A stretch of 64,000 nt of DNA from Yponomeuta sedellus (Eukaryota; Arthropoda; Insecta; Lepidoptera; Yponomeutidae). The first letter of the stretch is position 1; every line of letters starts with the position of its first letter. Shown piece after piece: positions 55,413 through 64,000 of the stretch. The stretch is from contig OW203726.1 of the NCBI GenBank assembly GCA_934045075.1, positions 22,011,488 to 22,075,487 of the forward strand. The letters run 5' to 3'. The notes under the pieces were generated by a model. The model searched no databases. It had not been told where the DNA came from and was given only the letters and a program-made list of their open reading frames with translations. Both the position numbers and the translations under genes were made by a program.

Positions 55413-56132
55413 CACACGGACGGACGGACGGTCGGACGGACGACAGACGGACGGTTACACGGACGGACGGACGGCATATAAACAAATGTTTTTGCTATCA
55501 ATATCACATTAGTTGATGGGAGACCGTGCAGAAAGTCCCTTGGTTAAGGTGCGCGTGGTTAGTAGCCCAAGTATAGGACTAGGTAACCCCGGCTTTGGAC
55601 TGTGGTGCAAATCTTCAATCTCTCCATCAATCTTCTCGCCTGAACAATTGTTTGCGATAGCTCCTCCGATAAAACTATTGTTTAGAAGTTTATTGCCTTC
55701 GCCTCAATGAACACCAAACGGGAGCGTTTGATTCAATTTGCAATATGCAAAAAAGAAGACGGACGGGCGGACGGATGGATGGTCATACGGACGGACGGTC
55801 ACACGAACGGACGGACGGTCGGACGGACGACAGACGGACGGTTACACGGACGGACGGACGGCATATAAACAAATGTTTTTGCTATCAATATCACATTAGT
55901 TGATGGGAGACCGTGCAGAAAGTCCCTTGGTTAAGGTGCGCGTTAGTAGCCCAAGTATAGGACTAGGTAACCCCGGCTTTGGACTGTGGTGCAAATCTTC
56001 AATCTCTCCATCAATCTTCTCGCCTGAACAATTGTTTGCGATAGCTCCTCCGATAAAACTATTGTTTAGAAGTTTATTGCCTTCGCCTCAATGAACACCA
56101 AACGAGAGCGTTTGATTCAATTTGCAATATGA
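55413..56132. repeat. Tandem duplication, 387-bp period, with GGAC-rich minisatellite
   Basis: Two units, 55413-55748 and 55802-56132, start with a GGACGGAC-rich tract and continue through CATATAAACAAATGTTTTTG and GGGAGACCGTGCAGAAAGTC to TTTGATTCAATTTGCAATAT. Nearly identical; one 3-bp difference (GTGGTTAGT versus GTTAGT). Confidence 0.85.
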
Positions 56133-56139
56133 AAAAAAA

Positions 56140-57060
56140 AATGTTTTGTCTTCCTGTTGGTCTAGAGGTATCACCATGCTTGTATAGTTGTCCTTATTTG
56201 GAAAAAGGACAAGTGATTGTGAAAATTTTTCCTCTTTACAAAATTAGTTTTTTTTTAGTATTTCTTAATGGGTGTGAAGACTGTATGTCTCTATGACAAA
56301 CTCTTTGGGTGAAACGATTGAGCATTCTACAAGTTAGGTTTCCTAGCAATTGATGTTTTCTGTCTCTTTGATTTTTCTCAATTGATTGCACTTGTAAAAT
56401 ATTTATCTATTATTGTTTCTTTATTTTACTAGCTACAAATAATACAGCAGTTCAGTTTATAAACGATTATTCTTGTAGCACTTTAGGCTTCACGGCAAAT
56501 ATCAAATCTACCTCTCACGCTCTTCCACTGCGATTTATTCAAAACTTAAAATTATGGCAGCTTCAATCTATAAAAAACTAACTAGAGCTTTAAGAGTACT
56601 TGATAATACCCTATTCACATTTGGTGTAGGCGAGTAAGAAAATTGGATCTCCACTTTAGATGTTCCCGCATACTCTAAATAGATACTTTTTTTTCTTTTT
56701 GTTATTATGGATTTATAGGGCAAATTTCAGCTTTCTCGTACTAGTTGCCCTGAGCTAGGCTGCGAACAAACACGGACAGATAGAAAGACGAACGGTCTTT
56801 GCCAAATTATAAGGGTTCCTTGTCGACTGTGGAACCCTGAAAATGAATAAATCATCTTTCTGAGAGAGGTTAAATAGTAATTTAAAAAAATATGGCATAT
56901 CCTCCAAAGCCCTGGAGGTAACAGTTACTTTAAGTCTTCTAAAACTACGTAGATTTCGAAGAACTTTTTCTTCTTCTTATCCAAAAAAATGAGGAATAAA
57001 ATATTGGACCTGGAACAGTAAGTTTTCCGGACTCCCAATTAATCCATGGGGTGTGAATTA
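56140..57060. other. Stretch without recognisable gene
   Basis: A common insect repeat tail (AAGGGTTCCTTGTCGACTGT ... GGAACCCTGAAAA) occurs at about 56808-56840. Nothing else. Confidence 0.4.
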
Positions 57061-57107
57061 AGAAATTTATTTGTGATGTCCTATTTCTAGTACGCCAGGG
57101 CTTAGGG

Positions 57108-57247
57108 GTCTGTGGGTGGTTTCATAACTTCTGACAGTAAGGCCCGCCACTGTCTTACAATCCTCCACCAACCCGTACTTGGCTCCCGTATGGCTACCAT
57201 GTAGGAAGAGACCCGTGCACCAGCAGTGGAGACAAAGAGTTGATACC
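57108..57247 (-). repeat. Repeat family A, 5' fragment
   Basis: ATAACTTCTGACAGTAAGGC ... CACCAGCAGTGGAGACAAAG on the - strand, with a gap in the usual CCACCACGGGG block. Confidence 0.55.
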
Positions 57248-57533
57248 GTGAAAAATGTCAATAAGATAATTTGTAAAATTAATAAAATAATTAAATGGGA
57301 AGAACACAAATACAAACACAATGTGTTGAAGTATTGCAAATCACTTTCAACAAACTGACGTAAAAATTCCCTTTCCCCTTATATATTACTAGCTGATTCG
57401 GAAAACGTTGCTTTAGCATATTATCTAGCATACGACCTGTTCTCAGATCTACCATATATATATGCAAAAAAAAACATAAAAATCGATAAAGCCATTTTCA
57501 AGGAGTTCGATAACAAACGCTGTGATAGAGTCA

Positions 57534-57800
57534 ATCGGTGGCATTTTTTCCGAGCGCTTCCGTGCTTCGCAAGGCACGTTAAGCCGTTGGTGCCGGTTAT
57601 CATGTAATGGTAGTCGTTAAGCCATGTCAGAGGCCTCATGGGCGGCTTGATAACAACCGACAGTAAGGCTTGCCACTGTCTTACAATTCTCCACCAACCT
57701 GGACTTGGCTTCCTTGGTGGAGTGTGGCCTAACCTTCCTGCGATGGAGGAAAAGACCCGTGCTCCAGCAGTTGTGATATACAAGGGTTGATACCGAGTGA
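57534..57800 (-). repeat. Repeat family A, 3'-truncated
   Basis: GAGCGCTTCCGTGCTTCGCA through GGTGGAGTGTGGCCTAACC to ATACAAGGGTTGATACCGAG on the - strand. Confidence 0.65.
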
Positions 57801-58358
57801 ATTTTGTTTCTTGGAAGTAGTCTTATACCGTTAATGAACAACCGTATTCGGGTTTTACGATAATGTAATAACTCGTTGTTGCATCAGTATATTTAGGATT
57901 CATTTTCTATTATTTATTTACAAAAAAAAAAAGAAAAGAAAAATAAGCACTAATTACCTTGAATTTAGCTTTTGAAGACTTAGATTTTACCACTGGCTGT
58001 TCACGTTAAAATTCACTTCTATTTGTTAAAACAATAAAAATGTTATTTTTGAATTTATTATTTACTAACTGCAAAGTGGACACCTTTCCTCACGATCGGT
58101 ACTCAACAAAGTGATGTTCAAGACAAACGCAATTGGGAAGTTAAGTCATTACTTACGAGTATTTAGTTAAGCTGTACACTGGCGAGCAAAATGACTGCAA
58201 TCAACCACAGCGTGAGGTTTGCTCAAGTTATACGGGCGGGCCTTCAATTAAATTTAAATGTAAAATGCTTTAGGTTTTCTATGAAATGGGTTTTCTAATT
58301 TTGTTTTATAAAAAAAATACCTTTTTAAAATTTTTGCTTTTCCCCTAGGTGTAAATAT

Positions 58359-58577
58359 ATATTAAACGGGTCTAATTGCGATTATTTATTATTATTAATA
58401 CTTTATTGCAACATAAAATCATACAATGCGGCGAATTATTTACACGTTTCGGCAGAGTTACAGTTGTCGTGGTCTCGGGTAGACTGAAGTGGCGAGTGCA
58501 GTCAATTATTGTGGGTAGTCGGTTTTAGTTTTTCGAAGCTGGCCGACACACAACAGTCACTACGCCTGCGGACAGGT
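58359..58577 (-). repeat. Penelope-like element 3' end fragment
   Basis: Contains TATTAAACGGGTCTAATTGC, then CGTTTCGGCAG...GTTACAG and GTGGTCTCGGGTAGAC. This is the complement of the 3' part of the element at 51828-52523, interrupted by an unrelated stretch (about 58392-58432). Confidence 0.6.
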
Positions 58578-59459
58578 ATGTTTAAAGGCTTGCGCAGACG
58601 AGGGACTTATGTCCCCGAGGGACAAAAGTCCTTGAATCGTAAAAAAATATCCTCCAAGTTCATGTCGCGGACTCAACGCATACAGTGTGCGGTCATTTGT
58701 TCCCCGGAAATTGAGTGAAGCGTACGCTATGGAAAAAGGCGTTTTAAAGGATAAAACCAAACTTTTGTAAAGTCCCGTCTCTTGATGTCCTCGGTAACTT
58801 GAGGGACTTTTTGTACGGGGTACTTTTAATTTTAAACGACTTTTGTGTGGCGTCAGCAAAGGCAGTTTGAGTATTAATCCTTTGTCTTACAAAAAAGAAA
58901 AACTAAATGTCAACGAAAAATAGAAATAAGTAATAAAATTTAAAAACTAACGAAATTAGTTTCTTGAAATGGTCACTAGATCGTATGAAGACAGGAAAGT
59001 ATTTTCTCCACTTTAATTTATCTCTAGCTGCTCTTACACTCACACTATGTTAACTTACTGTCAACAGCTGTCAGCTGGTCAAAGTGCATATAATAGAAAA
59101 CCAACTGATATCTGTAAACAGTAAATTAACAGAATGTAAGTGCACGAGCAACCGGAAGGTACTATTCTAGAAACCTAGGTGAGTTATTCTAAAACTAGTT
59201 AGCGCATTTGTTAGACGTTGAAAGCGTACCAGTAACGCTGCACGCCATTGTACGCTGCGATTGTTCGAAAATTGCGTAAACTCCCTTGAATACTTCTGCT
59301 GAGTTCAGATAATAAAATTCTTATTGTTATCCTGCTCTGGTGCTCCAGACCTTGGCCGGAATTTCAAAGTACGGAAACAGCTGTACTTTGATCCCAAAAC
59401 AATACTGTTTTTAGACAGGCAGTAGCCAATGTAGCCCAAGTAGGGTTACTATTATAATT

Positions 59460-59648
59460 AACTAGCTAACCCAGCGAAGTTCGTACAGCCTAAAAGTCGA
59501 TACTTTATTTTTTTTTATTTTTCCCTCCGTAAGAACCATCCTCGTACTTCATGGAATATCCAAAAAGAAAAAGAATTAGCGAAATCGGTTCAGCTGCTCT
59601 CGAGATTTGCGCTTACCAACACGTTCAGCGATTCATTTTTATATTATA
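59460..59648 (-). mobile_element. Helitron-like nonautonomous element
   Basis: Complementary ends: ACTAGCTAACCCAGCGAAGT at the left and CGATTCATTTTTATATTATA at the right. Confidence 0.55.
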
Positions 59649-59679
59649 GAGATAATAACAAATCATAGATAGATAGATA

Positions 59680-59785
59680 GAGAACACTTTATTGTGCATA
59701 AAAAAGGAAATTACACAGATATTTCTTAACCTAAGAGTACAGATGGCGGCCTTATTACTAAAAGTTCTCTCTTCCAGATAACCTT
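59680..59785 (-). repeat. Repeat with TGGCGGCCTTATTACTAAAA
   Basis: ACACTTTATTGTGCATAAAA ... ATGGCGGCCTTATTACTAAA ... TCTCTCTTCCAGATAA; same family as 55225-55345. Confidence 0.5.
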
Positions 59786-60424
59786 TGGATGGACTGCAAC
59801 AATATATTGGATAAGGAAGTAGATGTACAAATAAATAAAAATATTTCATACATTTGTATAAACCATGCTTAATTAAGAAAATAATTATACTAACCCTAAA
59901 TAGATATATACAAATAATGATATACTAACATAAATAGAAAGTGATATATAATTCCTAAACTAAAATTCAGAATTCCTGAGACACTCCAATTATTGCTCCG
60001 ATATTGCTATTCCGAGCCGTAGGCCAGGGCTGCAAGAAAGCAGATGCTGTGATTATCAAAATGCACGTATGTCACATGACGTTTTACAACATAACTGCTA
60101 GGAAATAAATAAAAGTCGGACTTTCTTAAACGAATAACTCTTTAAGCGCTTGCTAAAGCAGTTAGAAAAATTTGAACTATTTGTAAAATTGATCTCCCAA
60201 AGGTAATTTTATTCATAAAATGTTGACCACTTTTTTGACATAAAAACTCTTTGCTACGATTAAAAAAAATACGGTTCGTTTCAAACCAACATCTTGGTAG
60301 ACCGTGCGTTTTACCTTATTAAAAAAAAACTCGTGCGTTCTACACTTCAATAACCACAGTCAATAACGCACAAGTACGTAATGAGACAGTACGATATTGA
60401 AATTGGTGAAATAAGATACCCTTG

Positions 60425-60629
60425 TACCTCGGCTACTATCGGATAGAATCGGATATATTCGTGTAATCGAAATATCGGAACTAATATAATACTTAATTTC
60501 GAAATCGGAACTAATATGAGACTTCATTTTGAAATCCGAACTCGATCACCAGTTCAAAATCCGGCGAAAATTGGCAAAACCCGAAGCCTACTCTAGAGCC
60601 CTAGGTATATTCTAAAAGCTAACAGACTA
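60425..60629. mobile_element. TIR element, CAGTCTGTTAG family, one end missing
   Basis: Inverted orientation: ACCTCGGCTACTATCGGATA at the left, GTATATTCTAAAAGCTAACA at the right. The outer part of the left TIR is deleted. Confidence 0.6.
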
Positions 60630-60900
60630 TACGTGCGTTGGCACCTTTGCGCCCTCCCATTTGGGTTTGACTGCAGCGTCTGCGTGTGCTGCTGCGTCAT
60701 TATTTGTTCGTCCCACTGGCCGTGGAAACAATGGGGGCACGGGGGGGACAAGGAAAAACTTTTTATTAGGAAGATCGGTCGGCGCCTGAGGAGTCGAGGG
60801 CAAGACTTTTGCTCCGGGGCATACCTGATGCAAAGGATCTCCCTGGCGGTGCAACGAGGTAATGCTGCTAGCGTCATGGTAACTTTTAAGTCGGTTGTGT
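60630..60900 (+). pseudogene. Possible transposon coding relic
   Basis: The frame from 60633 includes GAYLMQRISLAVQRGNAASV, whose style suggests a C-terminal tail of an insect transposable-element protein, but I cannot name the family. It abuts the TIR element at 60425-60629. Confidence 0.3.
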
Positions 60901-60942
60901 CGTGGGGCGGTATATTTGATTAATTAAGTTTAATTTTATATT

Positions 60943-61264
60943 TTAAAAACCTATTTAGAGGCTTAAAATTCCACCCATGCCGGGATTTGAACCCGCGAAA
61001 CTAACTACAAAGTAGGTAGTCGGGGCTGCAAGTGATGTAAATTACTTCAGTCAGATGTCGCTGCCTGTACGTAGTGCAGAGAATATTGTAGAGGTTCGAA
61101 ATTTCACTGATGCCGGTGAGTCGCCCATTAGCTCAGTTAGAAAGAGCGCTGGCGAGGATAGCCAGAGGTCGCGGGTTCGAATCCCGGCATGGGTGGAATT
61201 TTCAGCCTCTAAATAGGTTTTTAAAATTGTCCTTAGCACGGTTTAGAGCATCAAAAATAAAAAT
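60943..61264 (+). mobile_element. Fold-back tRNA-like retroposon, best-defined copy
   Basis: 16-bp perfect direct repeat AGTTTAATTTTATATT (60927-60942 and 61265-61280). An inverted 3' segment at 60943-60999 joins a + strand copy (from about 61000) with the 5' head, the tRNA-like unit (A-box-like TAGCTCAGTT, B box GGTTCGAATCC) and the full 3' terminus. The 16-bp repeat shows that the inverted part belongs to one insertion event. Confidence 0.9.
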
Positions 61265-61377
61265 AGTTTAATTTTATATTGTTTATTGTGCTACTTTTCA
61301 TGACGAAGCTTTCTGCAAATTTTTAGAACGTATAATGCCTCTTTCTTGCACTTAATAGCAAATGTGTCTTAAGAATA

Positions 61378-61553
61378 ACTAGCTGACCCAGCGAACCCCG
61401 TACCGCCTAACAGTCGATTCTGTTTTTTTCTCCGTAAGAACCATCCTCGTACTTCAAGGAATATTCTAAAAAAAGAATTAGCGAAATCGGTTCAGCTGCT
61501 CTCAAGATTTGCGCTTACCAACATATTCACCGATTCATTTTTATATTATAGAT
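61378..61553 (-). mobile_element. Helitron-like nonautonomous element
   Basis: ACTAGCTGACCCAGCGAACC at the left, CGATTCATTTTTATATTATA at the right; TTAGCGAAATCGGTTCAGCT in the middle. Confidence 0.55.
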
Positions 61554-61559
61554 TAAGCT

Positions 61560-62445
61560 GTAGAGTGCATTGACAGGTAGGCACAATCTCAGTTAAACCA
61601 AATTGTTTAGTAAATTAGTAACCGGATACATTTGTGATTCGTTCATAGCCGCATTTAAATTAGTTTCCTACTCGTTAATCTTAGGGTTAATTGCTTTGCA
61701 ATGTCCATCGAAAGTCATAATAAATCATGAATAGGCATGACGAAAGGATTTTAAATCCTCTTCCACAATGTCGGAACATATTTATTGTCTACAAAGACCC
61801 TATATTTCAGTTATAAACTAAGGCTCTTACTAATATACACCGTATAAGCCTGGTATCGTTATACAGTGTTTTGTTCACGTCATTTGAATGTAATTTTCAG
61901 TTGGAAGAAAAGAGACAAAACACTGCATAGTTATACAATACTTACACCAAGTTTATTAGTAAGGCTGTTAAAGTTTAACGAAGATTAAAACCATATTTCT
62001 AGAATTATTTTAAATCTGTAGGAAAAGAGCTCGCAGTGTCATGGCGTCGAATCTGACGTCACGCCCAGGCAAAGAAACATCGCAATCACTAGTAGTCGCA
62101 ACAAAGCACGGGTGAAGTTTACTAATGCTAACCTAAGCGTGACGTCACGCGGTGTAATGGGTGTTTCAGTCAAAATGGCTGAAAGCAGTATTATAATCTT
62201 TTATTTTATTGAAAATATTGGTAGGTAATCTCTTTTATTTTTATAAAACTAATTCAGTGCTTTAAATCCTTTTAATATGTTCTTTCCTCTAATATCGTGA
62301 TATTTTTGATATCTTTGATTATTTGACACTGTCGTCACACCTACTGTAGTTGGTACATCTTGAGTATTGGTAAGACGAAGAAGAAGTTGATGCCCAGCAG
62401 TGGGACAATTCGTTCTTAGGCTTGATAGAGAAATAACATAGCATA
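61560..62445. other. Stretch without recognisable gene
   Basis: A diffuse inverted similarity (AAACACTGCATAGTTATACA near 61917 and ATACAGTGTTTTGTTCACGT near 61861) hints at a small old MITE. No coding region. Confidence 0.35.
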
Positions 62446-62448
62446 ACA

Positions 62449-62640
62449 TTTATGTACAGGCACTTACATTGCTTCTGGTCCCACACTAGGATACCCTGTG
62501 TCGTGGAAACCAAACAGCGACATCACAAACAAGTAAACATCCAAGACTTGGGGTTATTTTTGTCCCCAGCCGGGGTTCGAACCCGGGACCTCTCGCATGG
62601 TAGGCAGACACGCTACTACTGCACCACAGAGGTCGTCAAA
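62449..62640 (-). mobile_element. tRNA-derived SINE (second family)
   Basis: Complement of the copy at 30690: CATTGCTTCTGGTCCCACAC ... CCGGGGTTCGAACCCGGGAC ... CACCACAGAGGTCGTC. Head and body both present. Confidence 0.75.
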
Positions 62641-62649
62641 GAGATATTT

Positions 62650-62830
62650 ATGTACAACTCGCCGTGCCCCGCGGCGTTACCCGCGGTTTATCGATTTTCC
62701 CTTGGGAAAAAGTTAAGTAAAACGTAGCCTATGTGTTAATCCAGGGTGTCAGCTAACTTCATACAAATTTTATTAAAATCCCTTTAGTGGTTTAGACTTG
62801 AAGGAGTAACAAACATTCACACTCACAAAC
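62650..62830 (-). repeat. Repeat with CGCCGTGCCCCGCGG end
   Basis: CGCGGTTTATCGATTTTCCC, AAAACGTAGCCTATGTGTTA, TCCAGGGTGTCAGCTAACTT. Same family as 42148-42330. Confidence 0.5.
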
Positions 62831-62837
62831 TTTCGTC

Positions 62838-63080
62838 GTCAGGCTAAACTAGTCCACTGCTGGACATAGCCCTCCCCTAAAGAGCGCCACGTTGTGCTAT
62901 CATAGGGGGTAATGCCCATAATCCCCACGCTGGGCATGCGGGTTGGGGATCGCAGTTCGGTGGAATTGTACTGCAGGGGCGCTACTGCCCACATTCCGGT
63001 TTGTGTCCCTTAGTCGCCTTTTACGACACCCGCAGGAAGAATTAGGTTGGTGCTATTCTCTAGACCGACACCACAAAGCA
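62838..63080 (-). repeat. LINE 3'UTR family (RTE-like) copy
   Basis: TCGTCAGGCTAAACTAGTCC ... CGCCTTTTACGACACCCGCA ... CTATTCTCTAGACCGACACC. Longest of the three copies toward its 5' side. Confidence 0.65.
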
Positions 63081-63390
63081 AACACAAACTTTCGCCTTAA
63101 TAATATTAGTGTGATGTGATGTGAATGCATGCGTTCATTATCAGAAAACCCAATTTCGAATGACGATGTATCAATGACTAATACGTATCTCCGCATGCCT
63201 TCTAATGATTATCCACATTTTTGACAAATTAGGTAGACTATTCGGCGTTAATTGGTGTCAATGAAAGTTGGTAATTAGGCGCGGTAATTAATTGTCACGT
63301 AGACAGACAGGGTTTTGGAATAGAAATATAAGAATAATAGTATTTATTGTGAGCTTACATATGGGTTTCACATTAAGCAGTAACTTGTAA

Positions 63391-63580
63391 CGGTGCAAAC
63401 CTCTTTACACCATTTTTATTTCTTTTTCTATCTATCATTTTCAAATATTTAAATTATGTCACACATTTCGAAATTTCCCTCATTTTTATCATTACTACTT
63501 TACCCTTCGACCAGATCTGACTATTTTACCTGCTTATCCGTTTTTATCCAGTTTTTCTGTTTTATTATAAAATATCTATC
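63391..63580 (-). repeat. Repeat pair member, inverted copy of 54557-54740
   Basis: CGGTGCAAACCTCTTTACAC ... AAATATTTAAATTATGTCAC ... TTTTTCTGTTTTATTATAAA. The antisense and sense frames here are not credible genes. Confidence 0.6.
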
Positions 63581-63644
63581 TACAAATAAAACAACACCTG
63601 AAGTCGTTCCAATTCTTATTATTTGTAAAGGATATGCATCGTTC

Positions 63645-63915
63645 CAAACTAACTGTGCCCCGCGGTTTATCGATTTTCCCATGAGTGTAAGATATTTTTC
63701 CTCAGCAAAAGGTAGACTACGTGTAAATCCAGGGTGCATGCTAACTCCACACTAAGTTTTATTAAAATCACTCCAGCCATTTAGACGTGAAGAAGTAACA
63801 AAAGGTGCATGCTAACTCCACACCAAGTTTTATTAAAATCACTCCAGTCGTTTAGAAGTGAACAAGTAACAAACTTATACACTCACACACTTTCGACTTT
63901 ATAAATACTAGTGTG
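63645..63915 (-). repeat. Same repeat family with an internal 71-bp tandem duplication
   Basis: CTGTGCCCCGCGGTTTATCG, then GTGCATGCTAACTCCACACT at 63734 and again GTGCATGCTAACTCCACACC at 63805, followed each time by TTTTATTAAAATCACTCCAG. Confidence 0.55.
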
Positions 63916-64000
63916 GATTTTAGCCGCGAAGATATGCTACATTATCTAAGCCATCTTCGAGCGCACCAGCGCCATATCTCTGACTTGCTTTGGACCGCGA

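Overview
This window is eukaryotic and most likely lepidopteran (moth or butterfly). The reasons are intron-split insect-type genes, AT-rich intergenic DNA, and dense interspersed repeats of kinds I associate with Lepidoptera: RTE-type LINE 3' ends, tRNA-like retroposons, Helitron-like termini and mariner/Tc1-like elements. No species can be assigned. There are no operons, CRISPR arrays or bacterial features.

Only two intact genes are supported. Both encode ELOVL-family very-long-chain fatty-acid elongases (ER-membrane 3-ketoacyl-CoA synthases). Gene 1 is on the + strand (coding 24443-32286, five coding exons, 313 aa). Gene 2 is on the - strand (coding 46460-41832, five coding exons, 283 aa). 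They are convergent, tail to tail, about 9.5 kb apart. Both have introns in the same phases (1,0,0,0), an exon 2 of 191 nt and an exon 4 of 300 nt, so they look like an old local duplication with one copy inverted. Each has the elongase signatures KxxELLDTVFF, HLYHH, HxxMYTYY and TxxQxxQ. Gene 1 ends in an ER-retrieval-like KKVD; gene 2 does not.

Layout. 1-21.4 kb: repeat-rich, no gene. 21.5-24.24 kb: a decayed THAP-domain relic, then a 1.07-kb-arm inverted duplication of a truncated non-LTR reverse transcriptase around (TA)n; the inverted repeat ends about 90 bp before the apparent 5'UTR splice acceptor of gene 1. 24.3-32.4 kb: ELOVL gene 1, with introns full of retroposons. 32.4-40.4 kb: repeats, a 280-bp ACAT microsatellite, a fold-back mariner with an intact DNA-binding-domain ORF, and an RTE relic. 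40.4-46.5 kb: ELOVL gene 2. 46.5-64 kb: repeats, including a Penelope-like relic with GIY-YIG coding sequence, a PLE-like palindrome, and a 387-bp-period tandem duplication.

The most interesting signal is a family of tRNA-like retroposons with a fold-back structure. At least nine copies have flanking direct repeats of 12-16 bp that I could find by eye. In most copies with the full 3' terminus, an inverted copy of the 3' half sits at the other end and stops at nearly the same sequence (TTTAAAAACC). Some copies are almost perfect palindromes of a Pol III A-box/B-box unit.
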